Shown here in pieces: positions 1 to 10,491 of a DNA stretch of 64,000 nucleotides (position 1 is the stretch's first letter; each line of letters opens with the position of its first letter). Made by a program: the position numbers and the translations under genes. The notes below the pieces were generated by a model that was not told the origin of the DNA, made no database searches, and saw only the letters and a program-made list of their open reading frames with translations. The DNA comes from Cornus controversa (lineage: Eukaryota; Streptophyta; Magnoliopsida; Cornales; Cornaceae): assembly GCA_026545225.1 (NCBI GenBank), contig CM048846.1:57416270-57480269 (forward strand), read 5' to 3'.

Positions 1-157
1 CAAAAATATATAATAAAGGAAATAACTAACTAGCTAAAATCTCTCCTAAAAATCAGGAACCAGAATCGTAGGAGAAGATTACAACTGAACTCTCCTTTTA
101 TTCCTAACCTACTTTCCTAAAAATAAGTTCCTAACTTTGACTTCCAAATATTCAACA
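1..157 (-). repeat. 3' LTR of the Copia element (partial)
   Basis: Matches 4909-5061 almost base for base. Its inner edge is TGTTGAAT (minus strand), directly after the polypurine tract. About 64 bases of its outer part lie beyond the window start. Confidence 0.93.
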
Positions 158-168
158 CTCCCCCTCAA
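158..168 (-). other. polypurine tract of the Copia element
   Basis: Minus strand reads TTGAGGGGGAG directly against the LTR start TGTTGAA, the usual plus-strand priming position. Confidence 0.85.
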
Positions 169-257
169 GCTGGAGAATATATATCATCTAACCCCAGCTT
201 GCAAATTAAGTCTTCAAAGTTAAGTCTAGGTAGAGCTTTGGTGAGGATGTCTGCAGT

Positions 258-2087
258 TTATTGCTTGGTAGGAATGTAGTTCAATTTAACAGTCTCACTA
301 GTCACCTTCTCTGTGATGAAGTGTCTATCAATTTCAACGTGCTTAGTCCTGTCATGATGCACGGGATTCTTTGCTATGCTGATAGCTGCCTGATTATCAC
401 ACATCATCAGAATAGGAGATGAACTCATTTGTCCCAGTTCACTAAGAACCCTTTTTATCCAAATCCCTTCACAAATTCCCTGTGCCAGTGCTCTGTACTC
501 AGCTTCTGCACTGCTTCTGGCTACCACCGATTGCTTCTTACTCCTCCAGGTAACAAGATTACCCCAGACAAAAGAACAGTACCCAGAAGTTGACCGTTTG
601 TCAATGATATTTTCTGCCCAATCTGCATCTGAATACACTTCAGTGTCACGATTCTCTGTCTTTCTGAAGAATAGGCCTTTCCCTGGTGTCATCTTCAAGT
701 ATCTAAGAATCCTGTAGACTGCTTCCATGTGTTCCTCTGTGGGATTGTGCATGAATTGACTTACAACACTCACTGCAAAACCAATATCTAGCCGAGTGTG
801 TGAAAGATAAATCAGGCGTCCAACAAGTCGCTGATATCTCCCCCTGTCTACAGGTGTACTTTCTTTCTCAGTGCCAAGTTTCTTCTGACTGTCCATAGGA
901 GTATCAACTGGTTTGCATCCAAGCATACCAGTCTCCTTAAGAAGATCTAGAATATATTTCCTTTGAGAAACAACAATGCCCTTCCTTGATCTAGCCACTT
1001 CCATTCCAAGGAAATATTTAAGATTTCCAAGATCTTTAACTTCAAACTCTTCTGACAAATACTTCTTTAAATTCTGTAATTCCTCCACATCATTCCTCGA
1101 TAGAATAATATCATCGACATAGACTATTAATATAGCAATTTTCCCAGCGTGAGATTTCTTGACAAACAGTGTATGATCAGCCTGACCTTGTATGTAGCCA
1201 AGCTTCAAAACAGCCTTTGTGAATCTGTCAAACCAGGCTCGGGGAGATTGTTTAAGGCCGTACAAGGACTTCTTGAGTTTGCAAACCTGATTCTCTGCCA
1301 TACTTCCTTCGAAACCAGGTGGGATTTCCATGTAGACTTCCTCTTCAAGGTCACCATTTAGAAAGGCATTTTTTATGTCCAGTTGTTGCAAGCACCAATC
1401 GTGGTTGACAGCCAATGAGAGAAGAATTCTGATAGTGTTAAGCTTTGCGACAGGAGCAAAAGTCTCTTGATAGTCTATCCCATAAGATTGTGTAAATCCT
1501 CTAGCTACCAACCGAGCCTTGAATCTCTCAACTGATCCATCTGCTTTGTACTTTATGGTGAAAATCCACTTGCACCCCACGGGCCTTTTCCCAACTGGCA
1601 AATCAGTAATAGTCCATGTTCCATTCTTCTCAAGTGCATCAATCTCATCTTGTACTGCCTTCTTCCACTCTGAATTTTGTAATGCCTCTTGTATTGTGCT
1701 AGGAACCTGAATATCATCAAGAGAAGTAGCAAATGCTCTGTAAGATGGTGATAGCCCTTCATAAGTAACATAATTCCCAATTGGATGACCTGTACATCTC
1801 CTAACACCCTTCCTCAATGCAACCGGCATGGTAGAGTCATCAATGCTGGGAATTGGCACATCTCCAGCCCTAACCGTACTTATGTCTTCTTCAGGTGGAC
1901 TTGAAATTGAGTCAATATCTCGGCCACATGCTGGCTGTGGTCCGTGCTCTAGCTCCTGTCTTTTCCTCCTCCTGATGTAGACTTGAAAATTCTCATTAGC
2001 AAGTTGTGGAGCCACAGATTGAGCAGGCACGGGAGAAGATACATTTGTCGGCTGGACTGATGACTGAACAGGTACGGGTGTGGACAA
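258..2087 (-). pseudogene. Copia reverse transcriptase and RNase H part
   Basis: This block is the pol end of the Copia element. The reverse transcriptase shows the Copia hallmarks: a WKKAVQDEIDAL start, the KARLVARGFTQ block, DIKNAFLNGDL, the LYGLKQSPRAW block and the YVDD catalytic box. RNase H follows with a DADWA core and SSAEAEYRAL. It copies element RNA into DNA and removes the RNA strand. It is listed as a fossil part of the 1-5061 element and not as a host gene. Confidence 0.93.
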
Positions 2088-2090
2088 GTC

Positions 2091-3000
2091 TTATGTACGA
2101 TCAGTGGGCACAAGCACGGGTTGAGTTGTGGGCTCTGAGTAGACACAGGGTACAGACTCAAGAAGAGACTCCCAAACTTGATATTCATTCATGCTCTCCC
2201 CCTGAACATGAGATTTGGGATAGAAAGACACATGTTCAAAGAAAGAGACATCCATGGTGGTGTAAAATCTTTTGTTGGTTGGAGAATAACATTTGTACCC
2301 TTTTTGAGTTGGAGAGTACCCTAGGAAAATGCACTTATTGGCTCTAGGATCAAATTTGCTACGGTGTTGAGGATACACATGAACAAATGCCGTGCAACCA
2401 AATACCTTGAGTGGTAAATCAGATGAAGCTGCACAGGTGTGAGGAAATTTTTTCAGAAGAAGCTGACGTGGAGATTGAAAATCAAGGACTCTGGATGGCA
2501 TATGATTGATCAAATAGGTAGCTGTGAGAATGGCTTCCCCCCAGAAATAATTTGGAACATTAGAGGAAAACATAAGACACCAGGCAACCTCCAAGAGACG
2601 TCTATTCTTGCGTTCAGCCACCCCATTTTGTTGAGGGGTGTCAATACAAGAACTTATGTGGATAATCCCGTGGTTCTGAAGGTAGGTATTGAGACTACTA
2701 GTGAAGTATTCCTTAGCATTGTCTGACTTGAGTACCTGAATTCTAGAGTTGAATTGATTTTGAACCATAAGATTGAAGGTTTGAAAATTTTGCCCGACCT
2801 CTGACTTTTCTTTCATGAGGAAAACCCAAGTTACCCGTGTATGATCATCAACGAATGTCACAAACCATCTAGTGCCCGAAACATTTTTTATCCGTGAGGG
2901 ACCCCACACATCACTATGGATCAAAGAAAAAACAGTTGAAGGTTTGTATGGAATTTGAGGATATACTGCTCGAGTATGCTTTGCAATCTAACAAATTTCA
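2091..3000 (-). pseudogene. Copia integrase part
   Basis: Integrase core of the same element: a HSDVWGP start, the FVDDHTR block with a catalytic aspartate, and a later QQNGVAERKNR block with the catalytic glutamate. It precedes reverse transcriptase, the order that defines Copia against Ty3. Fossil. Confidence 0.9.
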
Positions 3001-3200
3001 CAATGAAAAGATGCTGGACTTTTATTGATAAATAATTTAGGAAACAATTTTGCAAGATACACAAAGCTAGGATGACCAAGACGATAGTGTAACAATATAA
3101 TTTCACTATCTTTATTGACATTGGAATTTGACACAGAATTGAAAGACTCTAACAGACTCTGAGACTGGGCACAACTTGCTTGAGAACCTTGGTTTGAGGA

Positions 3201-3725
3201 TCAGCCACATGAGAGGAGATAGAGCCCGGAGCACAGTTCAGAACTGCCAATCATCTTCCCCGATTTCAAGTCCTGAAAAATACACAAATTTGGATAAAAT
3301 TTAGTAACACATTGAAGGTCACGAGTCAATTTGCTAATGGACAAAAGACTACAATCCAAGTTTGGAACATGGAGGACAGAGTCAAGATACAACTCTTTAT
3401 TAATTTGGATGAAACCTGTCCCAGCAATTTTTGAATTTGAACCATCAGCAATACGGACGGACAAGTGACCACTACTTGGCTTGTAATTTTGAAGAAGGGC
3501 AGCATCTCCTGTCATGTGATCAGAAGCACCAGTGTCGACTATCCACGGCCTCATTCCTCCTCTGTTAGCAGTGAAGGCTGTAAGTGAATCCGTTTGAGCA
3601 ACCAAACCAGTCCCAGTAATGCTACCACTGCCAACTTGACTAAATAGTTTCTGCAACAAATTCATCTGCTCTTTACTGAATGGGCTAGGCTCGTTAACAG
3701 GAGTACTATCAGAGTTGGAAGCCAC
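3201..3725 (-). pseudogene. Copia protease / GAG-pre-integrase part
   Basis: The aspartic protease motif WIVDTGASDHMTG is visible, followed by the LSISKLTRDL block that leads into the GAG-pre-integrase domain in Copia elements. It lies between gag and integrase as expected. Fossil. Confidence 0.88.
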
Positions 3726-3779
3726 ATGTGCTTTGCTGTCTCTATCAAACCGTGGCTTTGGTTTCCAATCAGCTTTCCA

Positions 3780-4643
3780 ATCAGCTGGTTTGCCATGGAG
3801 CTTCCAGCAAGTCTCCTTGTAATGGCCTGGTTTCTTACAGTAATCACACCAAGGCCTTTCCTGTTTCTGACGATCTCCACCATTATTGTTATATGATCAG
3901 ACAGCAAGGGCAGATTCATCCAATGTTGAGGCAGGTTATTCCTTAGATCCCAGCATCACTTTCTTTCTACTTTCTTCACGCCTAACCTCTGAGAAAGCCT
4001 CCCTGAGACTGGGCAGTGGTTTAGTGCCCATGATTCGACCACGAACATCATCCAACTCTCTGTTAAGTCCTAAGAAAAACTTAAACAACCTTTTTTGTTC
4101 CACAATCTGCTTGTACGTTGCTGCATCTTCCGGACATTTCCATGAGTGAGTCTCGAATAAGTCTAGTTGATGCCAATACCGTGTGAGTGTGTTGTAATAC
4201 TGAGTAACAGACTGCTCTCCTTGGCGGAAATCATGAAGTACTGATTCAACCTGAAACAGCTCTGAAGTATTTTCAGAACTGGAGCAAGTCTCTTTGGCTG
4301 CATCCCATATTTCTTTTGCAGTCCCAAACAGCAAGAAGTTTTCACCTATGTCATTGTTCATGGAATTGATAAGCCATGACATGATCATACTATTTTCAAT
4401 CTTCCACTTTCTAAAACCCGGATCTGTAGTCTTTGGTACGGCTGCTGCTCCCGTGAGATACTCATCCTTTCCCTTACCACAAATGAACAGCAACACAGAT
4501 TGTGACCACTGCAAATAATTATGGCCATTTAATTTGTGTCCAGTGATGAGAATAGGAGAAGAATAACTGCCACCAAGGTTTGGAATTTCTGAACTGCCTC
4601 CTGATTCTGGTGCCGTGATGCTGGATGTTGGTGATGATGCCAT
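3780..4643 (-). pseudogene. Copia gag part (UBN2 type)
   Basis: The start resembles plant Copia gag: an SPILITGHKLNGHNYLQWS block, then conserved tryptophans, LINSMNNDIGENFLLF and the FLGLNRELDDVRGRI block of the UBN2 gag domain. A zinc-knuckle region follows near 3.8 kb (a CDYCKKPGH-like run). It would form the particle shell around element RNA. Fossil. Confidence 0.88.
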
Positions 4644-4832
4644 CCCTTATTTCGTAATATTGTGAAGAAGAAAATGAGGGAGAAGAACGAATAAGGTTGC
4701 TGGAAATAGAGAAAAAGAAGGTCGGGACGAACACTGACCAGAAAAAATCGGCTTGAGAAACAGAGAAGTGATGGCCGGAAAGAATGATGGCCAGAGAGAG
4801 GCGGCCTGAAGGGATTAGGGTTCAGAGAACTA

Positions 4833-4844
4833 GCTCTGATACCA
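4833..4844 (-). other. primer binding site (initiator tRNA-Met)
   Basis: Minus strand reads TGGTATCAGAGC directly after the LTR end CA, complementary to the 3' end of plant initiator tRNA-Met. Confidence 0.92.
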
Positions 4845-5061
4845 TGAAGAATTTCTGAATTTCTATTCTTTTTTCTTTTAATCAGTACTACATCTATCTT
4901 TATATATACAAAAATATATAATAAAGGAAATAACTAACTAGCTAAAATCTCTCCTAAAAATCAGGAACCAGAATCGTAGGAGAAGATTACAATTGATCTC
5001 TCCTTTTATTCCTAACCTACTTTCCTAAAAATAAGTTCCTTTGACTTCCAAATATTCAACA
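4845..5061 (-). repeat. 5' LTR of the Copia element
   Basis: A 217-bp LTR, TG...CA on the minus strand, from TGTTGAATATTTGG to TTCTTCA, followed at once by the primer site. It pairs with 1-157. Confidence 0.93.
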
Positions 5062-5292
5062 AAGGTTAATTTGCATGACCAAATTGCACATGATTCATTT
5101 ATTTAGTTCTAGAATTTTAATTTTAATTTGTTTACCTTAATTTAATAGTTTCGATACATTCGTTTTTAAAATTATGTTGATGAATATTTAAATTTGAATT
5201 AATGTTTTCTATGATTAGTTTTGACATTAATATCCATTATTAAATTGATATATTTTGTTGGGTGAAATTTATTGTTTTATATTTTATATATA
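5062..5292. other. AT-rich spacer between two LTR elements
   Basis: No coding potential, repeat structure or terminal repeat is visible. It ends in ATATA, which is the left target duplication of the next element. Confidence 0.6.
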
Positions 5293-5652
5293 TGATGTAG
5301 GACAGTTTTAGTCGGTTTCATATTATATATATCTATATATATATATTTAATATTTTTTTTAGAGAGTTTTATTTTGGGTACTAATTTTCTTTTATTTTAG
5401 TTTCCTTTTTGGAAATAGATTTCCTTTTCCTGTTAGGATTATGATTTCTACAAGTTGCCTTTTGTTTTTAAGTTTCCCTGTCCTTTTAGGATTAGAATTT
5501 CTCTATTATAAATATATGTACTGCCATAGGACAAAAATTAATCAATCAATTAATCAATAATATATCAATTGCTTTGCAATTTTCTCTTAACTTTGTGGAT
5601 TCAAAGTTGTTCTCTTGTTCGTGCGCGAACGTTCGTAGCTTCCGCTCCGTCA
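5293..5652 (+). repeat. 5' LTR of the short Ty3-type element
   Basis: Begins TGATGTAGGACAG and ends CTCCGTCA. It contains a TATAAATATATG promoter-like box near 5509 and a GTGCGCGAACGTTCG stretch near its end, both shared with the 3' copy. Confidence 0.92.
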
Positions 5653-5654
5653 GT

Positions 5655-5667
5655 TGGTATCAGAGCC
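5655..5667 (+). other. primer binding site (initiator tRNA-Met)
   Basis: TGGTATCAGAGCC, two bases after the LTR end. Confidence 0.9.
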
Positions 5668-5719
5668 TTGATTTACCCTGGTCTGATGGCAATTGGTTGT
5701 TTGGTAGCACCCACTTTGT

Positions 5720-6340
5720 TGACGATGATTGCAGAGTGGAGGCCCCTTGGGCAGTCATGCAAGCAGCTTGGGAACAACAGTTTGGACGGATGGAACGCAT
5801 GTTGCAAGATCTCCAACAAGCTGTCGTTGGACTTGGGATTGGTGGCAACTAGGCTTGTGAACCAGTTCAGGTTCGCGCCGACGATGTTCCTCGTGGCCAA
5901 CCGAACATGGGTTATGTTCCTCTATATCCGCGTAGACCTTCAGCCTATGAGGATTATTTCGATGATGAGGAGTTTGGATTCAGAGGAGTTGCAGCTGATC
6001 GACGTGATTGAGGTAGACGTGACAGAGTCTGTAGATATCCAGACAATCGTGAGTTTCAAAGAAAACTTGATCTACTCACTTTTCGTGGAAGTTTTATTAT
6101 TGAGAAAGTCTTGGCTTGGCTTGAAGAAGTTGAAGAATTTTTTGAATATTTTGATATACCAGAAAGCAAGCAAGTTCCGCTTATAGCCTTCAAGTTTAAA
6201 GGATGTTCTTGAGCTTGGTGGGATCAGACACAAACTAACCGGATGAGGCGAGGAAAACAACGTGTGCGATCGTGGTACAAGATGAAAAGGTTAATAGAAG
6301 TTAAATTTCTACTACCAAATCATGAGCAGATAATGTATGA
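5720..6340 (+). pseudogene. Ty3-type gag remnant
   Basis: The stretch carries retrotransposon-gag (PF03732-like) signatures of plant Ty3 elements: a long helix with a FFEYFDIPE-like run near 6130-6160, an Ala-Trp-Trp-Asp-Gln motif at 6213-6227, then a basic GKQRVRSWYKMKRL run near 6255-6290. The AWWDQ-type motif followed by a 'WYKMK' block is typical of Ty3 gag. Fossil, broken. Confidence 0.75.
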
Positions 6341-6377
6341 CAAATAACAGAATTGCAAGCAAGAGAATCATGAATAT

Positions 6378-7031
6378 ATGGAGAAAACTCTTAGTTATGA
6401 TAACATAACCACATCTGATTGTGAAAATTCTGTTTCATCAACCATATATGCTGCCAATGACTCATTGAGTGGTCTTATTTACAATGTTATTACCACTAAG
6501 CATGATGCTACGGTCAACTTTCAAGCACCCCAATATAATATTCCTACTAGGTCTACTAACGTTGTACCAAATTGTAATATTACAAGGTTGAGCATCCAAA
6601 ATTCTGTCATGAAAAAGAATCAAAAATTCATTTCAAGTCCAGTTGATCAGAATAGAAGGAAAGATGATGAGAGCGTCATAATAGACTTATCACCACATAT
6701 ATGTGAGAATAAGGTGGGTATACATAGCACTCATGAGAAGTTGTACAATGGAGGCTCGATCCATGAATCTAAGTGGCAAGAAAAGTCTGTCCAAGACGGT
6801 TCCACTTTGATCACAGTAAGTTACGAATTTCCCAACAAGGCAAACGTCAATAATCACTCAAACCCATATTTAAAGGATAAGGTTGAGAACAACTTGGAAG
6901 AGCTTGAAGGTGAGAGGGATAATTTGATATGCATTGGAAATTTGATTGAACTAGGAGAACTTGATGGTGAAGCTACTGGGCAAGACGTTCTGTTGGCAGT
7001 TGCATGCCTTTCCAATGTTCAATTGGAGTAA
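6378..7031 (+). CDS. Unassigned reading frame inside the short Ty3-type element
   Basis: An open frame of 217 codons, from ATG at 6378 to the stop at 7029-7031, lies downstream of the gag remnant. It is polar and rich in Asn, Ser and Asp, with an acidic C-terminal third (NNLEELEGERDNLICIGN) and no zinc knuckle, protease triad or polymerase motif. It is not recognised. It could be a leftover of the gag-pol spacer, captured sequence, or chance opening in a low-stop composition. Its position just before the polypurine side means it would be part of the element transcript. No host-gene signals (introns, own promoter) are visible. Confidence 0.4.
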   Translation: MEKTLSYDNITTSDCENSVSSTIYAANDSLSGLIYNVITTKHDATVNFQAPQYNIPTRSTNVVPNCNITRLSIQNSVMKKNQKFISSPVDQNRRKDDESVIIDLSPHICENKVGIHSTHEKLYNGGSIHESKWQEKSVQDGSTLITVSYEFPNKANVNNHSNPYLKDKVENNLEELEGERDNLICIGNLIELGELDGEATGQDVLLAVACLSNVQLE

Positions 7032-7548
7032 GATACAAACACATCTTTGCTTGAAGAAAAAGGGCCCATTAAAGGTGTGCAATGAAAAAAGACAGAGTGA
7101 AGATCTTGCAGCTTTTGGATCTTTGACCATTATTTGTGATAGCTATTTTAGTTTGTACTGCTCCCTTTGCAAACCTAAGGCAGTTGTACCCTCTTGCTTC
7201 ATTAATATGGTGCTAGTGAACTGCCAACTTCCATGTACAATTCACGGACTTGTTATCTTAACACAACCATCTCCTAGTTGTGGTGAAAAGGTGTTTCCAT
7301 ACCTTTGTCAAAAAAATTGGTCATTCAAGTTTATAGTCAGATAGACCTCTTGAGCCATTCTGTGTCTATTAATTTGGATGATCAGCACATCGAGAACAGA
7401 ACATGCTATTTTCACAGTGTAGATTTTTCCTTATCATGACTGAAGAAGTTTACAAAGTATCAAGGTTAATACCTCAATGGATTGAAATATTATTCATACT
7501 TGTATATGATGAGTATCTACAACCGAACTTGAGAACGAGTTCTTTTGA

Positions 7549-7560
7549 AGTGGGGGAGAC
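7549..7560 (+). other. polypurine tract of the short Ty3-type element
   Basis: AGTGGGGGAGAC, directly against the 3' LTR start TGATGTAGG. Confidence 0.85.
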
Positions 7561-7910
7561 TGATGTAGGACAGTTTTAGTTGGTTTCATATTATATATAT
7601 CTATATATATATATAGTTAATATTTTTTTTTAGAGAAAGTTTTATTTTGGGTACTAATTTTCTTTTATTTTAGTTTCCTTTTGGAAATAGATTTTCTTTT
7701 CCTGTTAGGATTAGGATTTCTACAAGTTTCCTTTTGTTTTTAGGTTTCCCTGTCCTTTTAGGATTAGGATTTCTCTATTATAAATATATGTACTGCCATA
7801 AGGCAGAAATCAATCAATCAATTAATCAATAATATATCAATTGCTTAACTTTGTGGATTCAAAGTTGTTCTCTTGTTCGTGCGCGAACGTTCATAGCTTC
7901 TGCTCCATCA
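7561..7910 (+). repeat. 3' LTR of the short Ty3-type element
   Basis: Matches 5293-5652 with about 4% substitution and one 13-15-bp gap. It ends CTCCATCA and is followed by the right target copy ATATA. Confidence 0.92.
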
Positions 7911-7924
7911 ATATAGTATCTTTT

Positions 7925-8153
7925 ATAAAAATGTGATGGGTACAAGATATTGAGGACAAAAATGTATTCTATACAATATTCAGATTCAGCTTTTGTATTT
8001 AACAATCAATCTTAATGAATTCAACGCTTAAAATTAAGACACTATCAAACAAGTTTTCAGATTAATATATTGCACTTAAAATTTCAGCGCTTAAAATTCA
8101 GTAATTGAAATTTTCAATGATTAATTTTCAGTTTTATCAAACAGCACCTTAGT
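7925..8153. mobile_element. Possible small non-autonomous DNA element (one end seen)
   Basis: The right edge reads TTTATCAAACAGCACC then TTA, which on the other strand is GGTGCTGTTTGATAAA, a terminal form common in plant MITEs. The interior repeats words such as CTTAAAATT(TC/AA)AGCGC. No matching left end was found, so this is tentative. Confidence 0.3.
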
Positions 8154-8850
8154 CTATAACTTTTTTTTTACATAGTGGATTTCTATCTACTTGGCCAGGT
8201 CTGGTCTTGTGGTTTCTCTGGTTTAGGTTTTCCATGTAAAATCTAGTGTTCTTGTTTGTGATTGTCTTCTTTATTGCTTTAACATTTCGCATGCATTATG
8301 TATGGTTATAAATGGATGAATTTTTTTTGCCTGCTAGTTAGTTTGATTCTTAAATGCTGTTAAAATTAGGTATAATTAATAATTGATTAAAGTTAGTTAG
8401 AGTTTGTTTCAAGATCTATCATCCCCCCTATATGTTTAGATCATAGCCTTGTGCTGCTCTAGTTAGAGCCTAGGGTTTTGGTCCGATAGTCTTCTCATTT
8501 CTGTTGGGGGGAGAGAGAGAGGGGGGGGGGGGGGGGGGTGGTAGTTCTGTAATTTGACTATTTGCAATGAGATCAGCAATTCACATATTTATAATTATAA
8601 TATATACGAGGGTAAATTGGTCAATTCGCGTGAACGTTTTGGAACATAAGGCTTATAACTCTCACAGGGGATGTCAAAATGATTTTTGCTAAAGTTTAAT
8701 CCATGGGTGCAAACAACAAATCTGAGGGGAGGTCAGGGTAATTTAGCCAATTATGAATCTCCAAATCCATCAACAGTAGGGTTCAACCCATATTTTACAC
8801 AATATCTATAAATGAGAGCCAGAGAGATCGACATGCTGACTACACGGGTG
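8154..8850. other. non-coding stretch with a poly-G run
   Basis: No gene is visible. A GA repeat runs into 18 consecutive G at 8521-8538, a place where read errors are likely. The rest is ordinary AT-rich sequence. Confidence 0.6.
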
Positions 8851-8854
8851 GCCT

Positions 8855-9030
8855 TGATCTCTCTCTCTCTCTCTCTCTCTCCAATCTGCCTCACACTCTC
8901 TCTCTAAAGGTGTTCATCGCTGCCCCTCTCTCTCTCCGATTGTGCCTCTCTCTCCTCGATCTGCCGCTCTCTCTAAAGATGTTCATTGTTGCTCCCTCTC
9001 TCTCTTCGATCTCCCACACACTCTTAATCT
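8855..9030. repeat. TC/GA microsatellite cluster
   Basis: A pure TC run at about 8857-8881, followed by interrupted CTCTCTC blocks to about 9005. These encode only low-complexity peptides. Confidence 0.85.
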
Positions 9031-9056
9031 TCCTCCTTGAGATCTTCTCTAACGGG

Positions 9057-9166
9057 TTTTTGTCTGGATGCCAAATCATGGCTAGTCTACGGTAAGCCTT
9101 CTTTAGGTCTTCCCTCCTTGCCTTTTGATTCACTTTCAGTATGTTGTAGTAATCCCCCCCCCACAT
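9057..9166 (-). pseudogene. DnaJ J-domain fragment (DNAJB-like)
   Basis: On the minus strand the frame reads DYYNILKVNQKARRED, then LKKAYRRLAMIWHPDKNP. That is helix I, helix II and the HPD loop of a J domain, which in intact Hsp40 co-chaperones triggers Hsp70 ATP hydrolysis. It closely resembles the first part of plant type-B DnaJ proteins. After HPDKNP the frame runs into the translated TC repeat and the rest of the J domain (helices III and IV) and the substrate-binding part are missing. No promoter, intron or downstream exon is visible nearby. It is best read as a scrap of a duplicated gene, not a working chaperone. Confidence 0.75.
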
Positions 9167-9205
9167 AATTCTTCAATCTCCAAACTCTCATTAAAATTCT
9201 GTCTA

Positions 9206-9206
9206 T

Positions 9207-9246
<40 letters not shown>
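9206..9246. repeat. (AC)n(AT)n microsatellite
   Basis: A run of AC followed directly by AT. Simple sequence. Confidence 0.9.
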
Positions 9247-9356
9247 TCGTGGACTTTGTAGCATGTGTATATATAATATATATAAATAAATAAAGAAAGG
9301 AGTGTCAGAATAAAGTTTTGTTTAACAGGAAGTCTAAAATTACTTTTTGAATTCAA

Positions 9357-9770
9357 TGGGTCGGGTCTTGGAAAACGGGTCAGATCTTACAAAATGGGTC
9401 GGGTCATGTAAATGGGTCAGTTGTGAAAACGGTTTGGGTCCAGCCCTACAAAATGGCTTGGGTCAAAAACACATTATAAATAATTATCTCTCTTTTGTTT
9501 CATGTTAGCCCTCGTAATATCTATTTATTTTTTATTTCTGGGGAAAAATAGTTTTTCTGGATAAACGGGTTGGGCTGTATAAAGATTCTTGTGAATAGAT
9601 TGAATTTTGTATAAACTGATCAAATATGGGTTGGTGGGTTAATCCAAACCATATTTGACCCGCCTATATTCAACCCGTTACAAACGGGTTGATATGGGTC
9701 ACAACCCATATTCAACCTGCCCATATTCAATCCGGTCCAAACCCGTCCAACCCGTTCATTTTTCCAGGCC
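9357..9770. repeat. GGGTC / ACCCG word-rich repeat with inverted layout
   Basis: The left part repeats GGGTCGGGTC-like words and the right part their complements (CAACCCGTT, CCCGTCCAACCCG). It ends in TTTTTCCAGGCCT. Such CGGGT-rich stretches are common in non-autonomous hAT-like elements of plants, but no target duplication could be confirmed here. Confidence 0.4.
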
Positions 9771-10029
9771 TATATAACTTGTGGCAAAAAAGTACAAAAA
9801 TTCTGATCTCGCATAAGTTATTTGGATAGATTGACCTCTCCTAAGTTGCCAACACCCCACGAATATCTTTTTCTGTTTTTATTTATTTATTAATTTTATT
9901 CTCTCTCCAAAGTGTTGTGCCGGAGCAATATTTTTCTAACGTTTGCTGAAAACTTCTATATGGCCCATTGTTATATGGTTGTTGAGATGGTGCTAGTTTG
10001 GATGTAGATTCTCTCTATGCTGCTGCATT
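9771..10029. other. non-coding stretch
   Basis: No gene or repeat end recognised. Confidence 0.5.
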
Positions 10030-10158
10030 AATTTTATTATATTTTATTTTTATCTTGGCAAGAAAGTAACACCCCGACATTGCCCCATATGGGGGAACTT
10101 GAACCGTCCACCTTCTACTTGGGAAGGTGAGGAAGCAACCACTAGATTACAGCCCTTG
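10030..10158 (-). mobile_element. tRNA-derived SINE
   Basis: On the minus strand an A-box-like TGTAATCTAGTGG (10139-10151) is followed about 34 bases on by a B-box-like GGTTCAAGTTCC (10094-10105), then an AT-rich tail near 10030-10060. This is the internal RNA polymerase III promoter layout of tRNA-derived SINEs. It cannot fold as a tRNA gene. Family not named with certainty; it is distinct from the Au-type copy at 46243. Confidence 0.65.
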
Positions 10159-10491
10159 GTGATATACTGCTTCATTTTGATGATGCAACTCTTAGAATTT
10201 CTTTTTTGGGTGCTTAGGAATCAATAGAGGTTGTTTGGCAGCTTGTACATGAACAATATTCAATTGTATTGAAGTTGGTCTTATTGGAGTTTGATTTCTA
10301 TAGCTGTTGCTGAACAACTTCCTTTTGGGGGTTGCACTTGGTAATTCAACTATGGTTTTCCACAATCGTAAGAGCTTAAATGAGAAGATATCACCACTTG
10401 GGTCCGAGATTTAAGTTCATATTTTCAATTTTTTTTTTCCTTTTTGGGTGGATGTCTTAATTTTCTTCTAATAAATAATTTTCACCTGCAG

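Larger units (their letters stand above)
1..5061 (-). mobile_element. Ty1/Copia LTR retrotransposon, young, broken
   Basis: A Copia element reads on the minus strand from its 5' LTR (4845-5061) to its 3' LTR (1-157, cut by the window edge). Between them lie, in Copia order, a gag of the UBN2 type, a protease/GAG-pre-integrase part, an integrase and a joined reverse transcriptase/RNase H. Order, primer site and polypurine tract are all as in the family. Over about 153 aligned bases the LTRs differ by two substitutions and one 4-bp indel, so insertion was recent (well under a few million years at usual plant rates). The coding part is broken, with roughly four or five breaks. Target duplication cannot be tested because one flank is outside the window. 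Confidence 0.93.
5293..7910 (+). mobile_element. Short Ty3-type element with gag only (TR-GAG-like)
   Basis: Two LTRs of 360 and 350 bp flank about 1.9 kb. The primer site TGGTATCAGAGCC follows the 5' LTR by two bases, and a GTGGGGGAGACT polypurine tract abuts the 3' LTR. ATATA flanks both ends (5288-5292 and 7911-7915), a perfect 5-bp target duplication. The inside shows a Ty3-type gag signature but no protease, reverse transcriptase or integrase, so any movement needed enzymes from elsewhere. LTR divergence is about 4% (some 13-14 substitutions plus a 13-15-bp indel), making it older than the 1-5061 element. The gag part is broken, with a few breaks. Confidence 0.88.

Noticed and set aside
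8891-9095. Plus-strand frame in the TC cluster
   Set aside because: Low-complexity translation of CTCTCT. The minus-strand J-domain match is the real signal.
10139-10151. Possible tRNA gene from A and B boxes
   Set aside because: No acceptor stem or anticodon arm can be formed. The layout fits a SINE.
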